NCBI RefSeq assembly: GCF_029894425.1
Contig: NZ_JARXYJ010000003.1
Location: forward strand, 300,935 to 364,934
From: Streptomyces sp. SAI-127
GTDB lineage: Bacteria > Actinomycetota > Actinomycetes > Streptomycetales > Streptomycetaceae
Length of the DNA stretch: 64,000 bases
Direction: 5' to 3'
Under the pieces are notes generated by a model that was not told the DNA's origin, ran no database searches, and saw only the letters and a list, made by a program, of their open reading frames with translations. Shown here one piece after another: positions 1 to 8,534 of the stretch. The number at the start of each line of letters is the position of its first letter. The first letter of the stretch is position 1. Made by a program: the position numbers and the translations under genes.

Positions 1-356
1 GTGATGGTGCCCAGCAGATTGACCTCGACGATGTCGCGATGCTGCTGAGGGCTGAGATCAGTTGCATGGCCGGTGTGAGTGATGCCCGCGTTGTTGACCA
101 GAACGTCCACGGCTCCGAACGCGGCCTCCGCCGCTTCGAACGCCTTCACCCAGGCTGCCGGATCGCGGATGTCCAGCACGCACCCGGCGGCCCGGCTGCC
201 CAGGCTGCTCACGCGGGCCTGCACGGCCTGCTCATTGACATCGGTCAGCATCACCCGATGACCGCGCGCGACCGCCAACTGTGCGATCGCGGCACCGATG
301 CCGGAGGCCGCGCCGGTCACGAGAAGGACCCGGCTGTTTTCAGGCGTTTCACTCAT
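1..356 (-). CDS. Short-chain dehydrogenase/reductase, N-terminal part
   Basis: Runs off the left edge, so only the first ~118 residues are present. The protein begins MSETPENSRVLLVTGAASG and carries the Rossmann nucleotide-binding motif TGAASGIG (residues ~14-21), an acidic residue after strand 2 (MLTDVN) that favours NAD(H), and the NNAG motif near residue 90. These are hallmarks of the classical SDR family; the catalytic Tyr-Lys pair would lie outside the window. The ATG at 356 is preceded by AGGAGA about 11 bases upstream. It shares orientation with the SMP-30-like gene at 432-1403 and may be cotranscribed with it. The substrate cannot be inferred. Not a full-length call because the C-terminus is missing. 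Confidence 0.9.
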   Translation of the reverse strand, partial: MSETPENSRVLLVTGAASGIGAAIAQLAVARGHRVMLTDVNEQAVQARVSSLGSRAAGCVLDIRDPAAWVKAFEAAEAAFGAVDVLVNNAGITHTGHATDLSPQQHRDIVEVNLLGTI

Positions 357-431
357 GGCCACAGAGTCTCCTGGTCATCTGTCCAAGTCAACTGTCCGAT
401 ATGAAATCGGCCCCGGTTGTTACCGAGGGCT

Positions 432-1403
432 TCACAGGCGAAACATCTCGATGCGACCGCCGTTCAGCTCGGCGGCGCGGACGGGATCGTCGGTCGGAAC
501 CGTCGCCGCGAACAAGGTGCGCCCGTCGAGTCCCGCGGCCAGGCAGCTCAGGGTGTTCTGGCTGGTCGCGACGCGATCGAGGACGCGGCCGCCCTCGGCC
601 ACGCGCACGCATTCGCCGCGCAAAGCGTTCGCGATCCACATCGTTGTGCCGTCGCTGTGCCAGGCGATGCCGTCGGGGGCGATCGGCGAGGCGGAGCGCT
701 TGGCGATGGCCGGGTGGTCCAGGAGCGCCGAGACGCGCCGGGTGATCCTGCCGAGCAGTCCCGGGTAGTTCACCGCATGCCACAGGAGCGGTGAGATCAG
801 CGGGGCCCAGGGTCGCGGCTCGCCCAGGGTGCCGTCCGGTAGCACGGGGAAGGCGGAGAGCCGCATGGCGAGGGTTTCGGCCGCCACCATAGTGGCGCCG
901 TCGGCCGTGAGGACACATCCGTTGGGGAAGAGCACCGGTTCCGTCACGCCCAGCAAAGTTCCGTCAGGCGCCAGGCATGCGATCGGCGTCTTCGGTGGGC
1001 CGGGTGGCGCGTAGAGCATGGCGTTCGCGTGCTCGCGGGCGAACGCGTGGTAGTCGAAGCCGAAGTTGCCGACGTACGCGCGTCCTATCGGATCGACGAG
1101 CATGTCGTTGACCGGGCCGCCGACAAGGTGCCGCAGATCCGCGTGCTCGACGAGTCCGCCGTCTGCTTCCAGCCGGTAGACGACGCCTCCGTCCATGGAG
1201 GCGACGAGCATGCGCCCGTCCGGGAGCCAGCCGAGCCCGCCGGCCCGGCCAGGGACCTTGAGCACCGTCTCGGCTTCTCCGCTGCCGTCCCAGCGGTGCA
1301 CCGTGCCGTGGGCGAGATCGGAGAACCACAGGGCTCCCTGATGCCAGCGCAGGGACTCGGGAACACCGAAGCCGCTCAAGGCGACCGATGTCATCCGCTT
1401 CAT
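432..1403 (-). CDS. SMP-30/gluconolactonase/LRE-like family protein
   Basis: A 323-residue soluble protein starting MKRMTSVALSGFGVPESLRW. The pattern of short repeated strands (SLRWHQGALWFSDL, LGWLPDGRMLVASM, GPVNDMLVDPIGRAYVGN, PDGIAWHSDGTTMWIAN) is the six-bladed propeller of the SMP-30/gluconolactonase family, with the Glu near the N-terminus and Asn/Asp residues that bind the divalent metal. Family members hydrolyse lactones or related esters. The start at 1403 is chosen because GAGGAG lies 9-10 bases upstream; a longer reading to 1463 would cross the promoter palindrome. It is transcribed divergently from the aldehyde dehydrogenase, suggesting one catabolic unit. The exact substrate is unknown. 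Confidence 0.85.
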   Translation of the reverse strand: MKRMTSVALSGFGVPESLRWHQGALWFSDLAHGTVHRWDGSGEAETVLKVPGRAGGLGWLPDGRMLVASMDGGVVYRLEADGGLVEHADLRHLVGGPVNDMLVDPIGRAYVGNFGFDYHAFAREHANAMLYAPPGPPKTPIACLAPDGTLLGVTEPVLFPNGCVLTADGATMVAAETLAMRLSAFPVLPDGTLGEPRPWAPLISPLLWHAVNYPGLLGRITRRVSALLDHPAIAKRSASPIAPDGIAWHSDGTTMWIANALRGECVRVAEGGRVLDRVATSQNTLSCLAAGLDGRTLFAATVPTDDPVRAAELNGGRIEMFRL

Positions 1404-1535
1404 TCCAGCTGCTCCTCGGTGACGGTTTGCCCTGGCGTCCCTAAAAGTTGGACGCTTGTACAAGACACTTGACTTGTACGGGCGACCGTCTCATTCTGGG
1501 CGAACCGAAGTCAACGTTCCGGCAGGAGTTTTTCC
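1404..1535. promoter_or_regulatory. Divergent promoter region with CTTGTACAAG palindrome
   Basis: The 132-base gap between two divergent catabolic genes contains the perfect 10-base palindrome CTTGTACAAG at 1455-1464 and a second ACTTGTAC half copy at 1472-1479. This layout is typical of a shared operator for a TetR- or GntR-type repressor. No -10/-35 boxes can be assigned with confidence, and which regulator binds is unknown. Confidence 0.5.
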
Positions 1536-3077
1536 GTGGCTCAGACTCGATCGCTCAGCCCAGGTGGCGCCCGGGCGGACACGCCCATAGCAGTGGACAA
1601 TCCGGCCACCGGAGAAGTGGTCGGCCACGTCACGGACGCGTCGGCGGAAGAGGTGGCGCAGGCGGTCGCACGAGCCCGGCGGGCGCAGCCGGGCTGGGCG
1701 GAACTGAGTACCCGCAGCCGTGCGGAATTCTTCGCGCGCGGCCGTCAGTGGCTGCTGGCCCACCGACAGGAGATCACGGACTCCATCGTCGCGGAGAACG
1801 GCAAGGCGGAAGAGGACGCGATCGTCGAGATCGTCTACTGCGTCAACGCCTTCGCCTACTGGGCCAAGCATGCGCGGCACTACCTCGCCGAGACGAAGAT
1901 CCGCTCACTCTCGCCGTTCGTGCTCGGGCGCAGCATGTACACCCGCCGCGTACCGCTCGGCGTCGTCGGCGTCATCGGTCCGTGGAACAACCCGTTGATC
2001 AACTCCTTCGGTGACGCCATCCCCGCCCTGGCCGCAGGCAACGCAGTCGTCCTCAAGCCCTCCGAGTACACGCCGCTGACCGCGCTGCTCATGGAGAAGA
2101 TGACCCGTGAGTGCGGCTGGCCCCGGGGCGTCTTCCAGGTCGTGACCGGCGCTGGCACCACCGGCCAGGCTCTCGTCGACGCCGCCGACTTCGTGATGTT
2201 CACCGGATCGACCAAGACCGGCCGGGCCGTCGCAGCGCGGGCGGGCGAGCGGCTCATCCCGTGCTCACTCGAACTCGGCGGCAAAGACGCCCTGGTCGTG
2301 CTGGCCGACGCCTCCCTGGAACGAGCCGTGAACGTCACCCTGCACGGTGCCCTGTGCAACGGGGGCCAGATGTGCACGTCCGTGGAGCGGGTCTACGTGG
2401 AGGAACCCCTCTACGACGCATTCGTCGCCAGGCTTCGCGAGCGGTTCCAGGAGGTCACCTCAGGCAGGCCGGCGGGGCTGGGCAGTACCGACGTGGGCGC
2501 CATGACCTTCCCGCCCCAGATGGCGACTATCGAGGACCATGTCGAGGACGCCGTGAGCCGAGGGGCCCGCGTACTCGCGGGAGGCCACGCCACCCCAGGC
2601 CCCGGCCGGTTCTTCGAACCCACCTTGCTCGTCGACGTCGACCACACCATGAAATGCATGCGCGAGGAGACCTTCGGCCCCACGCTGCCCGTCATGAAGG
2701 TCGCGAGCGCGGAAGAGGCCGTCCGGCTCGTCAACGACAGCACCTACGGCCTGCAGGCCACCATCATCAGCTCCAACATGAAGCACGCCCGGCACCTCGC
2801 GGAGCAGCTCGAGGCCGGCTGCGTCACCATCAACGACGCCCAGACCAACTACATGGCCCTCGGCCTGCCCATGGGCGGCTGGAAGGAATCAGGCCTCGGC
2901 GTCCGGCACGGCGCCGAAGGAATCCGCAAATACACCCGGCTCCAAGCGGTCAGCGTGAACCGATTCCCGATGCGCCGCGACCTTCACATGATCCCGTTCG
3001 ACCCCTCGGCCTACCGGTCCATCCTGCGCCTGGTGGATGTCATGTACGGCAACCGCCTGCGCCGCCGGAACAAGTGA
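1536..3077 (+). CDS. NAD(P)-dependent aldehyde dehydrogenase
   Basis: A full-length (513 residues) member of the aldehyde dehydrogenase superfamily, oxidising an aldehyde to a carboxylate with NAD(P). Visible landmarks in order: the N-terminal NPATGEVVGHV segment, the cofactor loop GPWNNPLINSFGDAIPALA (Asn ~154), LKPSEYTP with its cofactor-binding Lys, FTGSTKTG, the general-base Glu in LELGGKDALVV (~residue 248), and the catalytic Cys in NGGQMCTSVERV (~residue 282). The C-terminal FGPTLPV motif is also present. It is followed closely by a class II aldolase gene (37 bases), consistent with one operon in which an aldolase-derived aldehyde is oxidised. The substrate is not determinable from sequence. 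Confidence 0.95.
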   Translation: MAQTRSLSPGGARADTPIAVDNPATGEVVGHVTDASAEEVAQAVARARRAQPGWAELSTRSRAEFFARGRQWLLAHRQEITDSIVAENGKAEEDAIVEIVYCVNAFAYWAKHARHYLAETKIRSLSPFVLGRSMYTRRVPLGVVGVIGPWNNPLINSFGDAIPALAAGNAVVLKPSEYTPLTALLMEKMTRECGWPRGVFQVVTGAGTTGQALVDAADFVMFTGSTKTGRAVAARAGERLIPCSLELGGKDALVVLADASLERAVNVTLHGALCNGGQMCTSVERVYVEEPLYDAFVARLRERFQEVTSGRPAGLGSTDVGAMTFPPQMATIEDHVEDAVSRGARVLAGGHATPGPGRFFEPTLLVDVDHTMKCMREETFGPTLPVMKVASAEEAVRLVNDSTYGLQATIISSNMKHARHLAEQLEAGCVTINDAQTNYMALGLPMGGWKESGLGVRHGAEGIRKYTRLQAVSVNRFPMRRDLHMIPFDPSAYRSILRLVDVMYGNRLRRRNK

Positions 3078-3114
3078 CCGTGCGATCGATCACCCGACAA
3101 CGAAAGGCCCGCCG

Positions 3115-3918
3115 ATGACCACGACCCCCGCCCCGCACGCGTCTGTCGGAGCCATGCCCGAAGGCGTCACCCTGCCGCTGCCCCAGCAGAACCTGAGCGT
3201 CGAGGAAGAGCGCCAGGTCCGCAAGCAGGAACTCGCCGCCGCCTTCCGCCTGTTCGCCCGGTTCGGATTCTCCGAAGGCGTCGCCGGGCACATCACCGCC
3301 CGCGACCCGGAGAACCCCTCAGCCTTCTGGGTCAATCCCTTCGGCATGTCGTTCAGCCAGATACGCGTCTCCGACCTCATCCTCGTCGACCACGACGGCA
3401 AGCTTCTGGAAGGCAAGCGCCCGGTCAACAACGCCGCCTTCTGCATCCACTCCGAAGTGCACCGGGCCAGGCCGGACGTGATCGCAGCCGCACACACTCA
3501 CTCCGTGCACGGCAAGGCCTTCTCCAGCCTCGGCGTCCCGCTGGACCCGATCACCCAGGACGCCTGTGCCTTCTTCGAGGACCACGGCATCTACTCGGAC
3601 TACCGCGGGGTCGTCAACGACACCGAGGAAGGCCGGAAGATCGGTGTGGCCCTGGGCGACGCCAAGGCGGTCATCCTGCAAAACCACGGACTGCTCACAG
3701 TCGGGGCGTCCGTGGCCGAAGCCGCCTGGTACTTCATCACCATGGAACGCTCCTGCCAGGCTCAACTCCTTGCCATGGCCGCGGGCAAGCCGAAGCTCAT
3801 GGACTCCGAGACGGCCCGGATGGTGCGGGCGCAGATCACCGGCGCCCTGCCGGGCTGGTTCCAGTTCCGCCCACTGTGGGACCAGGTCACCGCGGAACAG
3901 CCCGACCTGTTCGACTGA
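3115..3918 (+). CDS. Class II aldolase/adducin family protein
   Basis: A 267-residue protein starting MTTTPAPHASVG. It has the family pattern: GFSEGVAGHITARDPE near residue 58, the two metal-binding histidines in AHTHSVHG (~residues 126-128), and a third His in ILQNHGLLTVG (~residue 190). Such enzymes use a zinc or similar ion to cleave or form carbon-carbon bonds of sugar phosphates, or to decarboxylate or epimerise related hydroxy acids. The ATG at 3115 has GAAAGG upstream and removes a non-homologous leader seen in a longer reading from 3037. It lies 37 bases after the aldehyde dehydrogenase and is probably cotranscribed. Confidence 0.92.
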   Translation: MTTTPAPHASVGAMPEGVTLPLPQQNLSVEEERQVRKQELAAAFRLFARFGFSEGVAGHITARDPENPSAFWVNPFGMSFSQIRVSDLILVDHDGKLLEGKRPVNNAAFCIHSEVHRARPDVIAAAHTHSVHGKAFSSLGVPLDPITQDACAFFEDHGIYSDYRGVVNDTEEGRKIGVALGDAKAVILQNHGLLTVGASVAEAAWYFITMERSCQAQLLAMAAGKPKLMDSETARMVRAQITGALPGWFQFRPLWDQVTAEQPDLFD

Positions 3919-5136
3919 CGCGACACGCTGATTGCATAGCGACACAGGAGTCCAGGGCGGGTGGGTCCGGCGGCAGCCATCCCTGATATTGCGTGGGTAT
4001 CCCCGGCTTCAGCAGGGGAGGGAAACGCATCCTCGGCCCGGAGGCGCGAAGCGCCGGAGTTCACTGTGTTGTCAGTGGCCTCCGCTAGGTTGATCACTCA
4101 TTGACCGAAGGGGGGTGGGCCGGATGATCCGTGCGTACAAGTTCCTCATGCGGCCCACCGTGGGCCAGCAAGCTGCGCTCGCCGCGATGCTGGCCGATCA
4201 CTGCTCTCTCTACAACGGGGCGTTGCGGGAACGCCGCGACGCCTACCGGCACACGTCGAAGACGAGCATCAAGTACGGCCAGCAGTCCGCACAGCTCAAG
4301 GAGATCCGTTCCTTCGACCCGGAGCGTCAGGGCCGCTGGTCATTCTCCAGCCAGCAGGCGACACTACGCCGCCTGGAAAGGCGTTCGCCGCGTCCTTCCG
4401 CCGGGCCAAGGCTGGCGAGACGCCGGGCTACCCGCGCTTCCGGGGTGTGAACTGGTTCGACACAGTGGACTTCCCCAAAGACGGGGACGGCTGCCGCTGG
4501 GACTCCACTGCGCGCGACCGGGTCCCCCGCGTCCGTTTGCAAGGTGTCGGGCACGTCAAGGTCAACCAGCACCGGCCGGTGGCTGGCAGGGTCAAGACCG
4601 TGTCTGTCAAGCGTGAGGGCAAACGCTGGTACGTCGTGCTGACCGCCGAGCAGGCGCAGCCCGAGCCGCTACCCAAGACGGACAGCGTGATCGGCATCGA
4701 CATGGGTATCGCCCACTTCCTCGCCGATTCCAGCGGCGAGTTCGTTCCCAACCCGCGTCACGGGCGCAGGGCTGCCGCGAAGCTCGAGGCCGCTCGCCCG
4801 GTTCCCCCGAGTGCGCCGCGACAAGCGCACCGCCGGCCACCGGCGGGCCGTGGACAAGGTCGCCGCCCTGCACCGCAAGGTCCGCCGCCAGCGGCTCGAC
4901 CACGCGCACAAGACCGCCTCCGGTCTCGTGCGGGAACACGGTGTCATCGCGCACGAAGACCTCAAGATCCGCAGCATGGTCAAGGCTCCCGCACCGAAGC
5001 CCGACCCCGACCGGCCGGGCGGCTTCCTGCCCAACGGGGCCGCCGCCAAAGCCGGGCTGAACCACTCGGTCAACGATGCCGGATGGGGGTGTTCCTGACG
5101 ATCCTGCACGCCAAGACACCTCACGGTTGCAACGTG

Positions 5137-6363
5137 TCAAGCAGCGGCGGGTAGTTCGGTGCGAAAGGCGCGAGTCTCGTCGAACAGGATGTGTTTCTGG
5201 AGGCAGTGGTAGAGCTGGCCGATCATCTTGTTGAACAGGTTCCTCTGAGCGGCAGCGTGCCAGTCCCCGACCTCGCGGCGTCGGTCGTAGTGTGCCTTGG
5301 CCCCGGTAGAAGCGGTCAGGGCTGCGAAGGCCCAGAGGTATCCGGTGTGGTTGAGCCGGTCGTTCTTCACCCAGCGTCTGGTGATGCTGGACTTCTTCCC
5401 CGAGGCCCTGGTGATCGGGGATGCGCCGGCGTAGGCCTTCATGCCGCGGGCGGTGGTGAAGCGGGTGTGATCGTCCCCGATCTCAGCGAGGATCCGGGCG
5501 CCGAGCTGGGTTCCGAGTCCGGGGAAGCTCAGGATGATCTCGGCGTCCGGGTGCTGAGGGAAAGCCTCTTCCACCGCCTCGGCGAGCTGGTCGGCGGCGA
5601 TGCAGGCGGCGTTGAGCTGCCGCAGCAGGGCGAGCATCTGCTTGCCGAGCGCGTCCTCGACCAACGGTGGCTGGTGCGCGCATTCGGCCCGCAGGACCTC
5701 GCGGATGCGCTCGGCGTCGGCATCGATCCCGCGCTGGCGGCCAGCGCGCTTGAGCGCCGAGCGCAGTTGCGCAAGCGACAGCCGGGCCGCCCGCGAGGGC
5801 GTGGGGGCGAGCTCCAGCAGGACGCGGGTCTCGGGGCGGCAGAGACCGTTCTGCCAGTGCAGGTAGGCGTCGAGGGCGGCGGGGAAGTACTCGCGCAGGA
5901 GCGAGCGGAGCTGGTTGGCGAGCTGCTGCCGGTTCCAGACTGCGTCCTGCTGGGCGCGGGCGAGGACAGCGATGGCGCGGGCGAGATCGCTGTCCTGGGG
6001 CAACGGCCGGTGGGCGTGCATATCGGTGCGGAGGATGTTCGCCAGGACGAGGGCGTCGCCAGGGTCGGTTTTCTTCCGTGTGACCGCGTGGCGGTCGCGA
6101 TATCGTGCGGCGGCCATCGGGTTGATGGCGTAGACCTGGCGCTTGCCGGTGCGCAGGACCGCGACGAGCAGACCGCGGGAGGTCGCGATGGCGACCGAGA
6201 TCGGGGTGTCCTGGGTGTCGCCGTGCTCGGCAAGCAGATCCAGAAGGATCTTGTAACCGGTCGCGTCGTCTGTGATGTGGCGCTTGGCCAGGAGCGTGCC
6301 GTCGTCGTCGACCAGGGCGACGTCGTGCGTCCTCTCGGCCCAGTCAATGCCGCAGTAGATCAA
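5137..6363 (-). CDS. IS110-family transposase (DEDD recombinase)
   Basis: A 408-residue protein of typical length for the family. The N-terminal DEDD/RuvC-like domain shows the first Asp in YCGIDWAERTHDVAL and the paired acidic residues in KKTDPGDALVLAN (~residues 95-107). The C-terminal Tnp_20-like domain carries FPGLGTQLGARILAEIGD and the serine region TRASGKKSSITRRW. These enzymes use a bridge RNA made from the element end to recognise donor and target. The start is a TTG at 6363 preceded by GAGGAGGGAAG, an excellent ribosome site. The reading frame is intact, so the element may be active, unlike the tnpB it interrupts. Confidence 0.92.
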   Translation of the reverse strand: MIYCGIDWAERTHDVALVDDDGTLLAKRHITDDATGYKILLDLLAEHGDTQDTPISVAIATSRGLLVAVLRTGKRQVYAINPMAAARYRDRHAVTRKKTDPGDALVLANILRTDMHAHRPLPQDSDLARAIAVLARAQQDAVWNRQQLANQLRSLLREYFPAALDAYLHWQNGLCRPETRVLLELAPTPSRAARLSLAQLRSALKRAGRQRGIDADAERIREVLRAECAHQPPLVEDALGKQMLALLRQLNAACIAADQLAEAVEEAFPQHPDAEIILSFPGLGTQLGARILAEIGDDHTRFTTARGMKAYAGASPITRASGKKSSITRRWVKNDRLNHTGYLWAFAALTASTGAKAHYDRRREVGDWHAAAQRNLFNKMIGQLYHCLQKHILFDETRAFRTELPAAA

Positions 6364-6947
6364 CTTCCCTCCTCTATGTGCGGGTGTTTGCGCTGGTCAC
6401 GAGCGCATGCGGGCCACGCAGCGACCTAATTCCAGGCCTCGATCAAGGAACGGGCCGACACCTCACAAGCCGTTCGTGGCACCAGCTCACCGCACAGGCC
6501 CCGGTCTGTTCCCAGAGCTCAGACGACTCGGGAAATGCAAGAGATCACCGTGCGACAGGCTCGCACCACCAACTCCAACGAGTGATCAAGCGAACGGTGT
6601 TGACGCCGCTGGTGGCCGTGAAGGCGCCGAACGCCGCCGATCTTGGCGGAGACATCATGGCCGGGCTGAAAGAAGGCGTGCGTCCGGAGCCCACACAACC
6701 ACCAGCAGCATCAGCGCTGGGTGGGTGGCAGCCACGAGAGCACCGAATGGCGCCGCTCTCTGGGAAGGCATCTCGGCCGTGACGTTGAGAGGTATCCACC
6801 GGAACTCACGAGGCCATCACCCGCCAGCTGGGTTGCGCAGCCGTACTGTCGGAGACCTTTACGGCCCGGTGGAGTGCAGGCGTCACAACCTGTTCGAACC
6901 AACTCACCGACTGGCGAGAGCCGGTGAGTTCCTTACAAGGGAATTAG
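6364..6947 (-). ncRNA. Non-coding end of IS110 element, candidate bridge-RNA region
   Basis: This 584-base stretch between the transposase start and the element boundary has no convincing reading frame. In the IS110 group the non-coding left end upstream of the recombinase gene encodes the bridge RNA. A clear stem, AACTCACCG...CGGTGAGTT (6901-6930), lies close to the element edge, and other GC-rich inverted segments occur inward. The region is longer than in well-studied members, so it may hold more than the RNA. The RNA itself is inferred from position, not seen. Confidence 0.4.
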
Positions 6948-7165
6948 GCTGAAAGCGCCGGACGAGAAGTGATCGCCGTTGACCCCCGCAACACCTCCCG
7001 CACCTGCCCCCAATGCGGGCACTGCGCGAAGGGGCACCGGCCCACCCAGGAGAAGTTCCACTGCCGCTCGTGCGACCACACCGCGCACGCGGACACCGGG
7101 GGCGCACTCAATGTCTTACGGGCCGGGCTGGCCCGCCGCCAAGCCCCACCGGCTTAGCGAGAAGC

Positions 7166-7183
7166 CCCCTCGTTCACGAGGGG
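7166..7183 (+). repeat. Right-end hairpin of the tnpB element
   Basis: CCCCTCG, loop TTCA, CGAGGGG, immediately after the tnpB stop and followed by AAGAGTCAC. This is the usual 3-prime hairpin of tnpB elements and would form part of the omega-RNA scaffold whose guide begins just downstream. Confidence 0.6.
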
Positions 7184-7195
7184 AAGAGTCACCGG

Positions 7196-7580
7196 AACCC
7201 ACCCGCTCGTCGTGGGCCGCCATCTACGGGAGCGGCGCACCCGTGAGCGGTGCATTAGATAGGTGGCTCCGTACGTCCGCCGCTAACGCGGCTGGCTCTC
7301 CGGAATTTCACGCGGGAGCGCCCCGCCGGCCCGCGGACGATGAACAGTTCGATATGCCGGCAGCTGGTGACTGGCCAGCTCACCCATGCGGCATGGCTCA
7401 GACCTGGCTCACGCCCCAGGGCAGGCCCCCACCGACAGGGCAGACGCCTGTTCGGCGAGCCCGAGGCGGGAAATGCGACCGACCTCCCCGGAGACGAAGC
7501 AGCCGCGCATTCCTGGCGCATGGGCCACGGCTTGCCGACGACGATGCCGCCTTCGTGCCGGACTCAAACGGATGATCAAA
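7196..7580. other. Intergenic, no gene recognised
   Basis: About 385 bases between the tnpB element and the TetR gene. Short open stretches exist on both strands, but none has a plausible start, ribosome site or family resemblance. No repeat or hairpin stands out. Confidence 0.5.
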
Positions 7581-8192
7581 TCAGCAGTCGTTCTTTGCGG
7601 CGAGGCTCATAAGGTGCTCGCCTGTCAAGCGGAGCACTTCGCGAGTGTGCTCGCTGTTACGGTCGGCCAGCCAGCACAGGGTGACGCCGTCCAGCACCGA
7701 GTTGAGATAACGGGCCAAGACAGGAATGGGCACGGTCCACTGGATTCCCGCGCTTTCGGCAGCTTCCGCGAGGAGCTGCTCGTGCACTTCCAGGTAGTGC
7801 TCGTACTGCCGTCGAGCCAGGCCCTCGAAACCGTCCTGGCGCAGCGCGTAGTGGGCGAGTTCATACCCCACCTGCTGCTCTCCCGGATTGAGCTCGACCG
7901 CCTCCCAGAACGCGTACAGACTCTTGGCGATACGCGCGCCGAGGTCACCTTCCCCCTCGAACACGCTCCGCGCTTTGGCGACGCCGCTGTCCGTGATGCG
8001 GGTGATGACTTCCTGCAGGAGCTCCTCACGTGAATTGAAGCAGTAGTGAAAAACGCCCAGCGGCATCTTCGCCTCGTTGACGACCGCACGTGTCGTTGTC
8101 TTGGCGACTCCTTCGCGGACCATGACACGGACCGCCGCAGCGATGAGCTCTTCCCGCCGGTCCTTCGCTGCCATACGAGACATCCGGTCCAC
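7581..8192 (-). CDS. TetR/AcrR family transcriptional regulator
   Basis: A 203-residue regulator. The N-terminal helix-turn-helix (residues ~12-58) reads RREELIAAAVRVMVREGVAK then TTTRAVVNEAKMPLGVFHYC, typical of TetR DNA-binding domains; the rest is an all-helical ligand-binding and dimerisation domain. The start is taken as GTG at 8192 because GAGGGA lies just upstream; in-frame ATGs at 8183 and 8174 are alternatives and do not affect the fold. An inverted repeat at 8204-8220 just upstream suggests autoregulation. No adjacent target gene is obvious, since the neighbours are transposase remnants. Ligand unknown. Confidence 0.92.
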   Translation of the reverse strand: MDRMSRMAAKDRREELIAAAVRVMVREGVAKTTTRAVVNEAKMPLGVFHYCFNSREELLQEVITRITDSGVAKARSVFEGEGDLGARIAKSLYAFWEAVELNPGEQQVGYELAHYALRQDGFEGLARRQYEHYLEVHEQLLAEAAESAGIQWTVPIPVLARYLNSVLDGVTLCWLADRNSEHTREVLRLTGEHLMSLAAKNDC

Positions 8193-8203
8193 CGTTCCCT
8201 CAA

Positions 8204-8220
8204 GAGTGACATGCTCACTC
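8204..8220. promoter_or_regulatory. Candidate TetR operator
   Basis: GAGTGA and TCACTC arms separated by CATGC, 12 bases before the TetR start. The position and symmetry suit binding by the TetR protein itself; this is inference from layout. Confidence 0.45.
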
Positions 8221-8328
8221 GTATGTTAACCGGCGTCTTGGACGATCGACCAACTTCAATTCGGTCTTTCACGTCACGGTCATCCGATGATGAGTGACGC
8301 TTGGAGGGGGCCTGTTGGTGGGCTGGGT

Positions 8329-8371
8329 GGCGGCTGGCCTGGTGTGTTGTTGGTTCGTTGAGAGGCTGGGT
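8329..8371 (+). repeat. 43-base dispersed repeat, copy A
   Basis: Begins GGCGGCTGGCCTGGTGTG and ends GAGAGGCTGGGT; a copy with one mismatch lies at 38824-38866. Both copies sit beside transposase or pseudogene debris. The surrounding 8285-8535 region is G/T-rich and otherwise empty. Confidence 0.8.
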
Positions 8372-8534
8372 GGAGTGGCTTTTTGGGGGGTGGTCGGGGG
8401 TTTGAGCTGGGATTGTTGGTGGTGTGTTGAGAGGGAGTGTGGCTTGTTGTAGGTATCGGTAGGGTCAGAAGGCTCGGCGGGTGTGGGTTACGTGGGGTCG
8501 TGACGGATGTCGTGGTTCGCGCTATGCCGGAAGG

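Larger units (their letters stand above)
5116..6947 (-). mobile_element. IS110-family insertion sequence inside tnpB
   Basis: Removing 5116-6947 rejoins the tnpB reading frame without loss of a single codon (LHAK | AESAGREV). The dinucleotide AG is present at both junctions (5114-5115 and 6946-6947), which is CT on the transposase sense strand, the core dinucleotide known for IS110-type elements such as IS621. The element is about 1.83 kb with the transposase on the minus strand, a very short downstream end (~21 bases) and a long non-coding upstream end (~584 bases), the arrangement of the IS110 rather than the IS1111 group. Confidence 0.75.
4124..7157 (+). pseudogene. tnpB: tnpB (RNA-guided nuclease of IS605 elements), interrupted by an IS110 element and frameshifted
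   Basis: Four pieces together make a complete TnpB. Frame 2 from 4124 gives MIRAYKFLMRPTVGQQ. Near 4375 the reading moves to another frame (KAFAASFRRAKAG), which carries the RuvC-I Asp in GIDMGIAHF. Near 4800 it shifts again and carries the RuvC-II Glu in HEDLKIRSM. A further shift in a G run near 5090 precedes FLTILHAK, where an IS110 element interrupts. Beyond it, from 6948, the frame resumes as AESAGREVIAVDPRN with the zinc finger CPQCG...CRSC and the RuvC-III Asp in HADTGGALN. All catalytic residues survive, so decay is recent or partly a sequencing artefact. As read, no functional nuclease can be made. Confidence 0.85.
3919..7195 (+). mobile_element. IS605/IS1341-type tnpB element, disrupted
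   Basis: Contains a broken tnpB (4124-7157) with a left flank that can fold (CCCC...GGGG around 4002-4021) and a right-end hairpin at 7166-7183 followed by the trinucleotide CAC. No tnpA is seen, so this is an IS1341-like tnpB-only element. The outer limits are estimates, since no target duplication is expected in this family. The interior is split by an IS110-family insertion at 5116-6947. Confidence 0.6.

Noticed and set aside
6880..6950. tRNA-like or group II intron-like segment (GTTCGAACC and a GGTGAG stem)
   Set aside because: No acceptor or anticodon arms and no domain V; it is better explained as the IS110 end.
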